NCBI GenBank assembly: GCA_016125165.1
Contig: WGMH01000003.1
Coordinates: forward strand, 434,001-498,000
Direction of reading: 5' to 3'
Length of the DNA stretch: 64,000 bases
Origin: Alphaproteobacteria bacterium
GTDB taxonomy: Bacteria; Pseudomonadota; Alphaproteobacteria; Micropepsales; Micropepsaceae
In this document: positions 1-9,977 of the stretch, in pieces
Layout of the letters: the number at the start of each line of letters is the position of its first letter
Position numbering within the stretch: position 1 is the stretch's first letter
Notes under the pieces: model-generated
Seen by the model: the letters and a program-made list of their open reading frames with translations, nothing else
Database searches by the model: none
Told to the model about the DNA's origin: nothing
Made by a program: the position numbers and the translations under genes

Positions 1-1
1 C

Positions 2-853
2 CTCCTGCTCGAACGCTACTGGCGTGATTTCACGCCGACGCAAACCTACAAATCCTGGTCGATGGCCAAATCCATCACACAGGCGCTGGTGGGCATTCTG
101 GTGAAGGATGGCAAGCTCGACATTCACGCGCCCGCCGCCGTGCCGGAGTGGCAGTCGGACGACGATCCGCGCAAGGCCATCACGCTCGATCTGCTCCTGC
201 GCATGTCCAGCGGCCTTGCTTTCGTGGAAGAGTACGTGCCGGGCAAAGTTTCCGACGTGCGCGAGATGCTGTTCTTCGGCGGCAAGGCGGACATGGCGCA
301 CTACGCGGCCTCGCGCCCGCTGGAATATCCGCCGGGCAGCTTCTGGTCCTATTCCAGCGGTACCACAAACATCATCGCGCGCCTTGTTGGCCAAGCAGCG
401 GGTGCGCACAGCGCGGCGGACTACGAAGCCTTCATGCGTTCGCGGCTTCTGGACAAGATCGGCATGAAAAGCGCGCGGCCAAAATTCGATGCGGCGGGCA
501 CGTTTATCGGCTCATCATACTGTTTCGCCAGCGCGCGGGACTTCGCGCGCTTCGGCACGCTCTATTTGCGCGATGGCGTGTGGGACGGCGAACGCATCCT
601 TCCCGAAGGCTGGGTTGACTATGCGCGCACGCCGACATGGCAGCAGCCCACCGATCAGGGCCGGTATGGCGCGCATTGGTGGCTTGATCTGGCAGGACCC
701 GGCAGCTTTTCCTGCAATGGCTATGAAGGACAGTTCACCGCGGTGATTCCAGACCGTGACATGGTGATCGTCCGTCACGGCGCGACGCAGGCCGAACAGG
801 GACCGAATGTGAAGGCGTGGATCAAGGCAGTTGCCGAATGCTTTTCAGCGTGA
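2..853 (+). CDS. Serine hydrolase, beta-lactamase (class C)/penicillin-binding-like, 5' truncated
   Basis: The reading frame is open from base 2, so the start lies before the window; an ATG at 62 is internal. The serine-hydrolase SxxK nucleophile motif is visible as Ser-Met-Ala-Lys at 59-70, so only the region upstream of the active site is missing. A Tyr-Ser-Ser motif follows around 350, at the position of the YxN motif of class C enzymes. The C-terminal part carries the CNGYEGQ and VRHGAT segments typical of the esterase/6-aminohexanoate-hydrolase-like branch. That branch acts on esters, amides or D-amino-acid peptides; the substrate here cannot be told. The family call is firm, the reaction is open. 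Confidence 0.85.
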   Translation, partial: LLLERYWRDFTPTQTYKSWSMAKSITQALVGILVKDGKLDIHAPAAVPEWQSDDDPRKAITLDLLLRMSSGLAFVEEYVPGKVSDVREMLFFGGKADMAHYAASRPLEYPPGSFWSYSSGTTNIIARLVGQAAGAHSAADYEAFMRSRLLDKIGMKSARPKFDAAGTFIGSSYCFASARDFARFGTLYLRDGVWDGERILPEGWVDYARTPTWQQPTDQGRYGAHWWLDLAGPGSFSCNGYEGQFTAVIPDRDMVIVRHGATQAEQGPNVKAWIKAVAECFSA

Positions 854-892
854 ACATCAGCCGGCAGGGTCGCGTCCGAGCGGAGAACCGGA

Positions 893-1471
893 ATGGGAAA
901 AGTCAGACTTGAAGCCTTCAGCGATGCAGTGCTGGCAATCATCATCACCATCATGGTGCTGGAGCTGCGCGTTCCGCATGGCGACAGCATCGCGGACCTT
1001 GCCCCGTTGCTGCCGAAATTTCTGAACTACGTGCTCAGCTTCATCTATCTGGGCATCTACTGGAACAATCACCACCACCTGCTTCACACGCTGCACCGGG
1101 TGAGCGGTGGAATTCTTTGGGCCAATCTGCACCTGCTGTTCTGGCTGTCGCTCCTGCCATTTGTCACGGACTGGATGGGGGAAAATCATTTCGCCGCCGG
1201 CCCAACTGCGCTCTATGGTGGCGTTCTGTTCATGGCAGCGCTGGCCTATTCGATTCTGGTCTGGACGATGATCGCCAGCGAAGGGAGAGCCTCGCTGGTT
1301 GGCCGCGCCGTGGGCCGAGACCTCAAGGGCAATCTCTCGCTGGCTGCCTATGCGCTGGGGGTGGGCCTTTCCTATTGGCAAACATGGCTGGCGCAAGGGC
1401 TCTACATCGCTGTTGCGCTGACGTGGCTCATTCCCGATCGCCGCATTGAGCGGGCCATCAGCGAAGAATAA
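893..1471 (+). CDS. TMEM175/DUF1211 family membrane protein, putative potassium channel
   Basis: A 192-residue, strongly hydrophobic protein with about five to six membrane segments. Its N-terminus carries the Phe-Ser-Asp (FSD) signature at residues 9-11, the hallmark of TMEM175 proteins, whose bacterial members form potassium-permeable channels. The ATG at 893 is preceded by GGAG seven bases upstream. It follows the hydrolase by 39 bases on the same strand and may be cotranscribed. Function is inferred from the family; selectivity cannot be read from sequence. Confidence 0.8.
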   Translation: MGKVRLEAFSDAVLAIIITIMVLELRVPHGDSIADLAPLLPKFLNYVLSFIYLGIYWNNHHHLLHTLHRVSGGILWANLHLLFWLSLLPFVTDWMGENHFAAGPTALYGGVLFMAALAYSILVWTMIASEGRASLVGRAVGRDLKGNLSLAAYALGVGLSYWQTWLAQGLYIAVALTWLIPDRRIERAISEE

Positions 1472-1479
1472 GCGGCGGG

Positions 1480-2514
1480 CTAACGTTCCGGCACATCCGG
1501 AATTTCGGCGAGACCGCGCAGCGCGTCTTCGTGCAACGGCGAATGTTCCAACACTCGCCGATACCACCGCCGCGCGCCTTCTTTGTCGCCCGCTTGCCGG
1601 TAACGATCCGCGATCAAAGCACCTAGCGCCGCGTGCCAGGGGCGTATCAGCGCAGATTGTCTGTCATAGTCCGCCGACATGATTTCAAAGGCGCGTTCCA
1701 AAAGGTCCAGTGCCTTTGCCGCGAAGCCTTCCATGCCTTCAATGTCGGCCAGATTGATGAGAACGCCCCACGCATCGGGATCGCACTTCAGCGCTGTCTC
1801 ATAGCACTGCCTCGCATCGGCGAAGCGACCCAACGCCGTCAGCACGAGCCCCATGGCCTTCAGTGCCTGCGCACTCTCAGGCTCTATCGACAGAGCCCGG
1901 TCGCAAAGCGCATGCGCCTCGTTCAGGACTTTCCCGCCTTCCGGCGATACGAACACGCCACTTTCCAAAGCCTCCTGCATCGTGCGGCGCGGGGCATCAC
2001 CGGGCTTCAAGTTCAGCCAGCGGATGGCGCGCTGCGCGAACGCATTGGCAAGCCCCGCCAGCGCAACCGTGTCGCGCCCGTTTCGCGCAAGCGCGCGCTC
2101 ATAGAGGATGATCGCCGCTTCGTTTTCGGACTGCGTGAACTGGAAATAGTGTTCGTCCGCGCGGCGCTTCAGAATATCTGCTTCCCTATCGCCCGCAGCA
2201 GCCATCAAGCGGTAGCCGCGCCGGGAAACGGTTTCGATGAAGCGCGGCGCCTCCGGATTGTCATCAAGCGCGCGGCGCAGCTTGAAGACGCAACGCGACA
2301 GCGTATCGGCGTCGACGGTTACGCCCGGCCATAACGCGTGCAGGATCTCGTCACGGCTGAACACTCGTCCCGGTTCGCGCGCCAGAAGAAACAGCAGACC
2401 GATGACCTTCGGTTCGACCTTTCGCGTTTCGCCGCTGCGCGTGAGCCGGCAGGCGCGGTAATCCGCGAGCCATTCCTGGACAGTGAGCGTGTCGGTTAAT
2501 GTGCCGGACATCAT
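1480..2514 (-). CDS. Winged-helix (OmpR/CadC-type) transcriptional regulator with TPR-like C-terminus
   Basis: A 344-residue protein. Residues about 15-105 match the DNA-binding winged helix of OmpR/PhoB/CadC proteins, including the VFSRDEILHALWPG and SRRGYRL segments. No receiver domain and no membrane helix are seen. From about residue 115 the protein is helical and alanine-rich with TPR-like repeats, as in a soluble class of CadC-like regulators that use a TPR domain for sensing or oligomerisation. It is divergent from the secreted S41 peptidase gene at 2624 with 109 bases between them, so that promoter is a plausible target (inference). Met1 and Met2 are equally possible starts. Confidence 0.8.
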   Translation of the reverse strand: MMSGTLTDTLTVQEWLADYRACRLTRSGETRKVEPKVIGLLFLLAREPGRVFSRDEILHALWPGVTVDADTLSRCVFKLRRALDDNPEAPRFIETVSRRGYRLMAAAGDREADILKRRADEHYFQFTQSENEAAIILYERALARNGRDTVALAGLANAFAQRAIRWLNLKPGDAPRRTMQEALESGVFVSPEGGKVLNEAHALCDRALSIEPESAQALKAMGLVLTALGRFADARQCYETALKCDPDAWGVLINLADIEGMEGFAAKALDLLERAFEIMSADYDRQSALIRPWHAALGALIADRYRQAGDKEGARRWYRRVLEHSPLHEDALRGLAEIPDVPER

Positions 2515-2623
2515 GCCCGCAAAGCATATCGCCGGACGCGGTCAGAAAAACAGGAGGATTGCGCAGTTGTGATGCGCATGGCCGCACCCTACTTACAATC
2601 CCGGCAAAGAGGGAGCTTTCGGC

Positions 2624-4096
2624 ATGCGTTCGGGATTGCGTGGCGCGGCAGCAGCCGCATCGCTATTTGCGTTTTTCACTAGCAGCGCACCCGTCGCGAG
2701 CGCCGAACAGACGTTCGCGCCCGATGCAATCCGGCAGGATTTCGCCGCGCTCTATGACGGCCTTCAATCCGGTTCCTTCAACTTCTTCGCTTTCACGCCG
2801 AAGGCCGAGATGGATCACGCCTACACTGCCGCGCTTGCAGATTTGAACACGCCGATGACGAAGCTCGAAACGGAAAAGCATTTCGAAGGCTTTATCGCGA
2901 AGGCGCATCTGGCCCATGCGCGCATCGATTTTCCCTACGCCGACTGGTCGGCGTTTCTCGACGGCGACGGAAAGACCTTCCCATTGCAGGTCCGCATCAT
3001 CGGCGAGCGAATCTATGTCGAGCAGAACCGCAGCGGCATCGACGGCATTTCGCCAGGCGATGAAATTCTCTCCATCAACGGCGAACCCGCCCGGCAATGG
3101 CTCAATACGCTCACGCGCCAGATTTCGGCGGAGACACCCTACATGGCGCGCGCCATTCTGGAACCCAATTTCCGCGCACGCCTCTGGTATGAGCGCGATG
3201 AGATTGAGACGTTTTCTCTGACGCTGAGGGCGCGGGATGGCGGCACGGCAACCGTCAGCGTTCCCGCCCGCACGGCCAGCGAGATGCAGGAATTCGCGGC
3301 AAAGCAGCCGCCCCTCCTGTCGATTTGGGAGCCGATGCGGGACGTGCGCATTCTTGCGGGGAACGTTGGCTATCTGCGACCGGGCCCATTCTACAACGCC
3401 GAAGCGAAGACGGGTGCGGATGAATGGGATGTGTCGGGATTTCGCGCCTTCATCGACGACGCGTTTGCAAAGTTCCGCGCAGCGGGCGTGGACCGGCTCA
3501 TCACCGACCTGCGGGGCAACCCCGGCGGCGACAATCTCTTCAGCGACGTGATGGTCGCCTGGTTCGCGGACAGGCCCTTCCGCTTCTTTTCGAAATTCCA
3601 GGTGAAGGTGAGCCCGGAATCGACCAAGGCAAATGCCGATCGCATCGCCCATGACGCCGCCGCGGCAGGTCCGGTGTCGCAGCAATATGCGCACATGTAT
3701 AGCGGGGCGAAGAATGGCGACGTGCTCGATTTCGAAATGCCCATGGCCGACCCTCGCGCGGGCGAGCGGTTTATGGGCAAGGTCTTCGCGCTGATCGACC
3801 GCCGCTCCTACTCCAACACCGTGGCGCTGGCCGCCATGATTCAGGACGACAGGCTCGGCACCCTGCTGGGCGAGGAAACCTCCGACCCGACACCCCAATA
3901 CGGCGCGATGGAACAGTTCACCCTGCCGAACACGGGCATCGTCGTGGGGTATCCCAAGGCCTACATCGTGCGCCCCGCCGGACCCGGCCGCGCGGGTGGC
4001 GTGAAGCCGGACATCACCATCGCGATTCCCGTCGTGCAGACCAGCGCCGATCCGGTGCTCCAGCGGGCCCTTTCCATTGCCCTTTCGGCGCATTGA
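2624..4096 (+). CDS. Secreted S41 family (tail-specific-protease-like) serine peptidase
   Basis: A 490-residue protein beginning with an N-terminal signal peptide (hydrophobic stretch ending in Ala-Ser-Ala near residue 27), so it is probably periplasmic or exported. A PDZ-like region lies around residues 110-165 (GISPGDEILSINGEPA). The C-terminal S41 domain includes the LRGNPGGD loop and the RRSYSNTVAL segment, whose serine is the likely nucleophile, followed by GTLLGEETSD. These are classic features of C-terminal-processing peptidases and their secreted relatives. It is expressed divergently from the winged-helix regulator, and a stem-loop with a T-tract lies about 50 bases after its stop. 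Substrate unknown. Confidence 0.87.
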   Translation: MRSGLRGAAAAASLFAFFTSSAPVASAEQTFAPDAIRQDFAALYDGLQSGSFNFFAFTPKAEMDHAYTAALADLNTPMTKLETEKHFEGFIAKAHLAHARIDFPYADWSAFLDGDGKTFPLQVRIIGERIYVEQNRSGIDGISPGDEILSINGEPARQWLNTLTRQISAETPYMARAILEPNFRARLWYERDEIETFSLTLRARDGGTATVSVPARTASEMQEFAAKQPPLLSIWEPMRDVRILAGNVGYLRPGPFYNAEAKTGADEWDVSGFRAFIDDAFAKFRAAGVDRLITDLRGNPGGDNLFSDVMVAWFADRPFRFFSKFQVKVSPESTKANADRIAHDAAAAGPVSQQYAHMYSGAKNGDVLDFEMPMADPRAGERFMGKVFALIDRRSYSNTVALAAMIQDDRLGTLLGEETSDPTPQYGAMEQFTLPNTGIVVGYPKAYIVRPAGPGRAGGVKPDITIAIPVVQTSADPVLQRALSIALSAH

Positions 4097-4145
4097 ACAC
4101 GCGAAGACGGTGGCCGGGGCACGCGCCACCCGCGCCGCCGAATCT

Positions 4146-4196
4146 GTCCACAGGCCGTCAACAGAAATCTGCGACCTGTGGACTGTGAATTTTTTT
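4146..4196 (+). terminator. Candidate rho-independent terminator after the S41 peptidase gene
   Basis: A perfect 9-bp inverted repeat (GTCCACAGG at 4146-4154, CCTGTGGAC at 4175-4183) encloses a 20-base loop and is followed at 4190-4196 by seven T residues. The loop is long and the T run starts seven bases after the stem, so termination is likely but not certain. The two arms also resemble degenerate DnaA boxes, which is probably coincidence. Confidence 0.5.
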
Positions 4197-4492
4197 CGGA
4201 AGTGCATTAACCATCTTGACTCTCAATGTTTGCCGCAAAAATTCGCGGTGTGCGCTGCACCACAATGGGTGGTGTGGGTACCCTGTTAACGAACTAGTTC
4301 TTGCGGGGCCCGGCGAGCCTTGGCATGGTTAGCGCCTGTCGCTCATCGCGGCACAAAATCTGGCGGACGACCCACTATCTGGCGTCCGGGTTCTTTGGCC
4401 ACGCAGGCCAACCCCCGGCGACGGGAGAGGAGTCTCCAAAGGGTCGCGATGGGCCGGGATGGGACCAACTTTTTATTCGCTTTGGGGGCCAC
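4197..4492 (+). promoter_or_regulatory. Non-coding leader of nrdJ with several inverted repeats
   Basis: No gene is seen between the terminator and nrdJ. The stretch holds a CACCAC/GTGGTG hairpin (4258-4274), a 10-bp perfect palindrome GAACTAGTTC (4291-4300) preceded by GTTAAC, and a compound stem: CCGGG 4386-4390 with CCCGG 4414-4418 outside TTGGCC 4395-4400 and GGCCAA 4406-4411. A GGAGA/TCTCC hairpin follows at 4424-4437. The density of stems suggests a structured 5' leader or operators for a regulator such as NrdR. I looked for the B12 box of cobalamin riboswitches, expected for a B12-dependent enzyme, and did not find it. Function is inference. Confidence 0.4.
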
Positions 4493-7400
4493 ATGCGTAT
4501 CCGGCGTCTGTTCACTGTCGAAGGCCGCTCTCCGTACGAGGGCATCGCGTTCCGCAACGCGTCGAGTGAAATCCGAAATCCGGATGGCTCGATCGTCTTC
4601 CGGCAAACAGACATCGAGGTTCCCGAGTCGTGGAGCCAGGTGGCCTGCGACGTGCTCGCGCAGAAGTATTTCCGCAAGGCCGGCGTTCCGGAGGCTCTGA
4701 AGCCTGTCGCCGAACAGGGCGTGCCGGAATTCCTGTGGCGTCAGGAAATGGACGAGACCACCTCCGGCAAAAAAGTCGGTGAGAACTCGGCCAAGCAGGT
4801 GTTCAACCGCCTCGCTGGCGCGTGGACCTATTGGGGCTGGAAGGGTGGCTATTTCGACCGCGAGGGCGATGCACAGGCCTTCTACGACGAGATGTGCCAC
4901 ATGCTGGCCGCACAGAAAGCCGCCCCCAACAGTCCGCAATGGTTCAACACGGGTCTGCATTGGGCCTATGGCATCGATGGTCCGAGCCAGGGACACTATT
5001 ACGTCGATCACAAAACCGGCCGGCTGACGAAGTCGCTCTCCTCCTACGAGCATCCGCAGCCGCACGCCTGCTTCATCCAGAGCGTCTCCGACGATCTGGT
5101 GAATGAAGGCGGCATCATGGATCTTTGGACTCGCGAGGCCCGCCTCTTCAAATACGGCTCCGGCACCGGCACCAATTTCTCCAACCTGCGCGGCGAGAAC
5201 GAGAAGCTCTCCGGCGGCGGCCGTTCCTCCGGCCTGATGAGCTTTCTGAAGATCGGCGATCGCGCGGCGGGCGCGATCAAATCGGGCGGCACCACGCGCC
5301 GCGCGGCAAAGATGGTGATCGTCGATATCGATCACCCGGATATCGAGAACTTCATCGAGTGGAAGGTGCTCGAAGAGCAGAAGGTTGCCGCGATGGTGGC
5401 CGGCTCCAAGCTCGCCGAGAAACACCTGAAGGCGGTGATGAAAGCGTGCGTCAACTGCGAAGGCGCCAACGACGATTGCTTCGATCCGAAGAAAAACCCG
5501 GCACTGCGCCGCGAAATCCGCGCCGCGCGCAAGAGCATGATCCCCGACAACTACATCGAGCGCGTCATCTCTTTCGCCAAGCAGGGCTACAAGCAGATCG
5601 AGTTCAAGACCTACGATACCGATTGGGATAGCGAAGCCTATCTGTCGGTCTCGGGCCAGAATTCGAACAACTCGGTGCGCGTGACCGACGAATTCCTGCG
5701 TGCCGTGGAGAACGACGAAGACTGGATGCTCACCTATCGCCAGGGCGGCGTCGCCAAGGTCGTGAAGGCACGCGAGCTGTGGGAGAAGGTGTCTTATGCG
5801 GCGTGGGCCTGCGCCGATCCCGGCATCCAGTTCCACACCACGATCAACGACTGGCACACCTGCCCGGCGGGCGGCGACATTCGCGCCTCCAACCCGTGCT
5901 CGGAATACATGTTCCTCGACGACACGGCCTGCAATCTTGCCTCGCTGAACCTGATGCAGTTCCGCAAGGAGGTTGACGGCAAGATGGTGTTCGACGTCGC
6001 GGCATTCGAACATGCCGTGCGTCTGTGGACCATCGTGCTCGAAATTTCGGTGATGATGGCGCAGTTCCCCTCCAAGGAAATCGCGCAGCTGTCGTATGAC
6101 TACCGCACGCTCGGCCTCGGCTTCGCCAATATCGGCGGCCTCTTGATGGCGGCGGGCATCCCCTATGACAGCCGTGAAGGCCGCGCGATCGCAGGCGCGA
6201 TCTCCGCCGTGATGACGGGCGTGTCCTACGCAACCTCTGCGGAAATGGCGGGCGAGCTTGGCGCGTTTCCCGAGCATGCACCGAACCGCGATTCCATGCT
6301 GCGCGTGATCCGCAACCACCGCCGCGCGGCGCATGGCGAAAAGGCGGGCTATGAAAGCCTGTCAGTGACGCCGGTTCCGCTCGATCACGAAGCAATCGTG
6401 CAAAAGGATCTCGCCGACGCCGCCAGACGCGCCTGGGATGACGCGCTCTCCATGGGTGAGGAATTCGGCTATCGCAACGCCCAATCCACCGTGATTGCGC
6501 CCACGGGCACGATCGGCCTTGTGATGGATTGCGATACCACGGGCGTGGAACCCGATTTCGCGCTGGTGAAGTTCAAAAAGCTCGCGGGCGGAGGTTACTT
6601 CAAGATCATCAACCGCTGCGTTCCCGAAGCGCTGACCGCGCTTGGCTACAACCAGCAGCAGATCGACGCCATTGTCGCCTATGCGGTGGGCCACGGCACG
6701 CTGGAAACCCACACCGGCGCCCTCTCCCACAAGGCGCTGCGCGCCAAGGGATTCGGCGATGAGCAGATCGCGGCCATCGAAGGCGCGCTGGAATCGGCCT
6801 TCGACATCCGCTTCGTGTTCAACAAGTGGACGCTTGGTGAAGCCTTCTGCACCGGCACGCTCAAGCTCGACAGCGAGGCGATGAACGCGCCGGACTTCGA
6901 CATGCTGAAACTGCTTGGTTTCGCACGCGCCGACGTCGACGCGGCCAACCTGCATGTTTGCGGCGCCATGACGCTGGAAGGCGCGCCGCATCTGAAGGCC
7001 GAACATCTGCCGGTGTTTGATTGCGCAAACCCGTGCGGCCGCATCGGCAAGCGCGCCCTCAGCGTGGAAAGCCACATCCACATGATGGCGGCGGTTCAGC
7101 CCTTCATCTCGGGCGCGATCTCCAAGACCATCAACATGCCCAACAGCGCCTCGGTGGCGGAATGTGGCGAAAGCTACATGCTCTCCTGGAAGCTGGCACT
7201 GAAGGCCAATGCCCTTTATCGCGATGGCTCCAAGCTCTCGCAGCCGCTGGCCGCGCAGGTGCTGCAGTTCGACGAGGACGAGGAAGAGGCCGAAGAGTTC
7301 GCCGCCGCCCCGATGGCCGCGCGCACCACGCAGGTCACCGAACGCGTTGTCGAGCGCATCATCGAAAAGGTGGTTCGCCAGCGTGAACGCGAACGCCTGC

Positions 7401-8254
7401 CCCAGCGCCGCAAGGGCTACACCCAGAAGGCGGTTGTCGGCGGTCACAAGGTCTATCTGCGCACCGGCGAATATGATGACGGCCGCGCGGGCGAAATCTT
7501 CATTGACATGCACAAGGAAGGCGCCGCCTTCCGCAGCCTGATGAACAATTTCGCCATCGCCGTTTCCATCGGCCTGCAATATGGCGTGCCGCTGGAAGAA
7601 TATGTGGAAGCCTTCACTTTCACCCGCTTCGAACCGGCAGGCCTCGTGATCGGCAATGACTCGATCAAGAATGCGACCAGCGTGCTGGATTATATCTTCC
7701 GCGAACTGGCTGTGTCGTATCTCGGCCGCAACGATCTGGCCCATGTCCAGCCGGCGCAGGACGACGATCTGGGCTATGGCGGCGATGACAGCGGACGCGA
7801 AACAGCGAAGAACATCGCACAGACCATGTCGCGCGTGGCCTCGTCGGGCTTCCTGCGCGGGCACATTCCGAATATCGGCGTCGTGCGCGGCGGTGCCGCT
7901 CCGAAGATGGAGATGATGCATGCGCATGACCACGAAGCGCATGATCATGAAGTGATCGAAGCGGAGGAAGATTCCTTCGAGGCGCAGATGCTGGAAATCC
8001 GCGGCGAGATTGAAGCGGCAGTGAACCCGGTGGGCGAGATGGTGGAAGCCATCGGCATCAGCCTGACACAGCGCGCCGAAGTGGCGCTGGAAAAGGCCGG
8101 CAAGGCGCGCGAAGTGCAAGCCAAGCGCATCGCCGAAGCCCGCATGAAGGGCTACGAAGGCGACGCTTGCGGAAGCTGCGGCAACTTCACGCTCGTGCGC
8201 AATGGCACCTGCATGAAGTGCAACACCTGCGGGAGTACCAGCGGGTGTAGCTAA
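4493..8254 (+). CDS. nrdJ: Vitamin B12-dependent (class II) ribonucleoside-diphosphate reductase
   Basis: A 1253-residue protein, the usual size for the long alphaproteobacterial NrdJ. It reduces ribonucleotides to deoxyribonucleotides with adenosylcobalamin as radical generator, independent of oxygen. Visible motifs are the redox cysteine segment ACFIQS (Cys193), the finger-loop motif NPCSE (Asn467, Cys469, Glu471) with radical cysteine and acid/base residues, and [15 protein letters not shown]. The TSCPD-like region is near residues 960-1080. The C-terminal tail is cysteine-rich (CGSC, CMKC, CGSTSGC), the shuttle cysteines and zinc ribbon of this class. A His-rich linker (about 1143-1155) precedes the tail. 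The start at 4493 matches the family N-terminus; the frame is open upstream to 4301 but is not family-like there. The stop overlaps the next ATG (TAATG). Confidence 0.96.
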   Translation: MRIRRLFTVEGRSPYEGIAFRNASSEIRNPDGSIVFRQTDIEVPESWSQVACDVLAQKYFRKAGVPEALKPVAEQGVPEFLWRQEMDETTSGKKVGENSAKQVFNRLAGAWTYWGWKGGYFDREGDAQAFYDEMCHMLAAQKAAPNSPQWFNTGLHWAYGIDGPSQGHYYVDHKTGRLTKSLSSYEHPQPHACFIQSVSDDLVNEGGIMDLWTREARLFKYGSGTGTNFSNLRGENEKLSGGGRSSGLMSFLKIGDRAAGAIKSGGTTRRAAKMVIVDIDHPDIENFIEWKVLEEQKVAAMVAGSKLAEKHLKAVMKACVNCEGANDDCFDPKKNPALRREIRAARKSMIPDNYIERVISFAKQGYKQIEFKTYDTDWDSEAYLSVSGQNSNNSVRVTDEFLRAVENDEDWMLTYRQGGVAKVVKARELWEKVSYAAWACADPGIQFHTTINDWHTCPAGGDIRASNPCSEYMFLDDTACNLASLNLMQFRKEVDGKMVFDVAAFEHAVRLWTIVLEISVMMAQFPSKEIAQLSYDYRTLGLGFANIGGLLMAAGIPYDSREGRAIAGAISAVMTGVSYATSAEMAGELGAFPEHAPNRDSMLRVIRNHRRAAHGEKAGYESLSVTPVPLDHEAIVQKDLADAARRAWDDALSMGEEFGYRNAQSTVIAPTGTIGLVMDCDTTGVEPDFALVKFKKLAGGGYFKIINRCVPEALTALGYNQQQIDAIVAYAVGHGTLETHTGALSHKALRAKGFGDEQIAAIEGALESAFDIRFVFNKWTLGEAFCTGTLKLDSEAMNAPDFDMLKLLGFARADVDAANLHVCGAMTLEGAPHLKAEHLPVFDCANPCGRIGKRALSVESHIHMMAAVQPFISGAISKTINMPNSASVAECGESYMLSWKLALKANALYRDGSKLSQPLAAQVLQFDEDEEEAEEFAAAPMAARTTQVTERVVERIIEKVVRQRERERLPQRRKGYTQKAVVGGHKVYLRTGEYDDGRAGEIFIDMHKEGAAFRSLMNNFAIAVSIGLQYGVPLEEYVEAFTFTRFEPAGLVIGNDSIKNATSVLDYIFRELAVSYLGRNDLAHVQPAQDDDLGYGGDDSGRETAKNIAQTMSRVASSGFLRGHIPNIGVVRGGAAPKMEMMHAHDHEAHDHEVIEAEEDSFEAQMLEIRGEIEAAVNPVGEMVEAIGISLTQRAEVALEKAGKAREVQAKRIAEARMKGYEGDACGSCGNFTLVRNGTCMKCNTCGSTSGCS

Positions 8255-9945
8255 TGAGTGAAAAACCAAACCTGATCCCCATATCCCGCCGAGATGAGCC
8301 GAATCTACTCGACTGGTCCATAGTCGAGGACGAAATCAAAGCTCACTCGTCGGGGGATGGTGACCGCTCCAAAGCTTTCATTGAATTTGCACTTGATGCA
8401 CTCTTTGACAGATCGTCGACACTATTGAGCTTTTGGATAACCGATGGAGGCAACGACAGGGGCATCGACGCCGTCGTAATAGATGATTCCAGCCAGACTA
8501 TTCACTTTCTAAATACCAAATGCGTACAGTCGTCAGCTAAATCGAAGCACAATTTCCCGTCCAGCGAAGTCGACAAAGCCCTTCGCTTTCTTGACGAATA
8601 TTTGGAAAAGTCCGCAGCATTGTTGAAGTGCAATCTGGAACTTGCAGACGCGGTTCAAGCTGGGTGGGATCGGCTGGAAAACAGCCATTATGGCATTCAT
8701 TTACATCTGTGCTCCAATCAGACCTCATTGACTCCTGAAGAGCGCCACAGGTTGGGAATAGGTCTTCAGGCAAAGCGCATCTTGCTCCACGAGCATCATT
8801 TGATTGCTTTTGCCTCAGGGAAAACACGCCCAACGCCACCTGTCACGCGAAGCATAACTTTTATCGCCGGAGCGAAAATTGAGCGAACGCTTGGAAAAGT
8901 TCGCACTGTTTCCGGATACGTCACTGTTGCGTCTCTTGCGAACTTTCTAAAAGGGCAAGATGGCCGGTTGGATGACACGTTATTCTTTAGCAACGTACGC
9001 GCATTTCTCGGCGCAAAGACATCGGTGAATGATGAAATAGCGAAGACACTCCTATCTTCGGATAGAGGTCTGTTTGAATGCTTCAACAATGGTCTCAAGC
9101 TTGTTTGCGAAGCAATTATAGGCGTTTCAGGTGCATTTCCTGTCCGGCTCACCAACCCCCAAATACTAAACGGTCTCCAGACCGCAAATGTCATTTTTGA
9201 GTTCGCGCTATCTCGGCCAACCGAAGCCGCAGAGACTTCTGTGTTCATTCAGATAACCGAAACGTCCGACCGTTCGGTCGCAAACAAGATTGCTCTCGCG
9301 AGCAATAATCAGCAGCGCATTGGCACTCGTGACTTGCGGGCAAACGATGATGTGCAGATACGAATTGAGCGCGAGTTGGCAAAGCGCGGATATGGCTATG
9401 TGAGGAAGCAGGGGCAGACCCACTCCAAGCATGGCGCTCAAGTAATTGACTCTCTGAGCTTGGGTCAGATTATTGTTTCATATGAGCTCTTCTTGCCTGA
9501 AAAGGCCAAGACACAGACGGATAGCATATTTGGCGACATGTACGACGAGGTCTTTAACCCCAAGCTTCTGACAGCGGACCGGATAATTACGCTCAATTCG
9601 CTCTACGCACTTGTGAACGAGCGTAAGAAGCTTGCGAAAGTGAAGCAAAGGCGCATTTCGCGAGGCGACTATTCGGAAGAGTGGATTATTGAGGGCATAT
9701 TCCATGTCCTTTTGGCAGTGCGCCGCCTCTGCGAGACGAACGGGTTAGACCCTTACTCGCTGGAAGATGCTAAGAGCCAAATTAATGATGCAATCGATCT
9801 GGTCTCAGATCTCTATGCGGAATCCAAATCGTCCGCCTATCGCTATTTTCGACTGGCAGCAACGCGCACGGCAGTCCAAGAAAGATGCTTTATGTGTCAG
9901 CCCAGCATAGGCTGTTCGAAAGCTCAGTATGAGTTTGATCTTTAG
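8254..9945 (+). CDS. AIPR (abortive infection phage resistance) family protein with PD-(D/E)XK-like N-terminus
   Basis: A 563-residue protein whose centre carries the AIPR signature: NVRAFLG at 247-253, CFNNG at 276-280 and NPQILNGLQT at 301-310. The N-terminal 120 residues look like a Mrr/PD-(D/E)XK nuclease fold: GNDRGIDAV with Asp68 and Asp72, then a hydrophobic strand ending in Asn-Thr-Lys (87-89), where E/Q-x-K is expected. AIPR proteins were named from phage abortive infection and often sit in defence loci. The gene is visibly richer in A/T and rarer codons than its neighbours, suggesting transfer. Its ATG shares one base with the nrdJ stop (TAATG), so it is probably translated by coupling. 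No partner gene is present. Confidence 0.85.
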   Translation: MSEKPNLIPISRRDEPNLLDWSIVEDEIKAHSSGDGDRSKAFIEFALDALFDRSSTLLSFWITDGGNDRGIDAVVIDDSSQTIHFLNTKCVQSSAKSKHNFPSSEVDKALRFLDEYLEKSAALLKCNLELADAVQAGWDRLENSHYGIHLHLCSNQTSLTPEERHRLGIGLQAKRILLHEHHLIAFASGKTRPTPPVTRSITFIAGAKIERTLGKVRTVSGYVTVASLANFLKGQDGRLDDTLFFSNVRAFLGAKTSVNDEIAKTLLSSDRGLFECFNNGLKLVCEAIIGVSGAFPVRLTNPQILNGLQTANVIFEFALSRPTEAAETSVFIQITETSDRSVANKIALASNNQQRIGTRDLRANDDVQIRIERELAKRGYGYVRKQGQTHSKHGAQVIDSLSLGQIIVSYELFLPEKAKTQTDSIFGDMYDEVFNPKLLTADRIITLNSLYALVNERKKLAKVKQRRISRGDYSEEWIIEGIFHVLLAVRRLCETNGLDPYSLEDAKSQINDAIDLVSDLYAESKSSAYRYFRLAATRTAVQERCFMCQPSIGCSKAQYEFDL

Positions 9946-9958
9946 TCCGCGACTAAAG
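9940..9958 (+). terminator. Stem-loop at the end of the AIPR gene
   Basis: A perfect 8-bp stem (CTTTAGTC 9940-9947, GACTAAAG 9951-9958) with a 3-base loop overlaps the TAG stop of the AIPR gene and lies between convergent genes. There is no clear T-tract on either side, so it may be only an mRNA 3'-end structure. Confidence 0.3.
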
Positions 9959-9977
9959 CCGTGGCGCATGGTAGATA

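Noticed and set aside
4146-4183. Pair of DnaA-box-like sequences (TGTCCACAG/CTGTGGAC) before nrdJ
   Set aside because: Only partial match to the consensus, they are arms of a stem-loop followed by a T-tract, and there is no AT-rich unwinding region or dnaA neighbour.
4301-4492. Upstream extension of nrdJ (64 codons open from 4301)
   Set aside because: The extra residues are low-complexity-like, contain stem-loop sequence and do not match the NrdJ N-terminus, which begins with [11 protein letters not shown].
4197-4492. Cobalamin riboswitch upstream of nrdJ
   Set aside because: I looked for the B12 box and neighbouring conserved core by eye and saw no match; the stems present differ.
4343-8269. 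Long open frames antisense to nrdJ (663 and 635 codons)
   Set aside because: They are typical antisense shadows in GC-rich coding DNA with Arg/Ala-rich composition, and nrdJ on the other strand is fully conserved.
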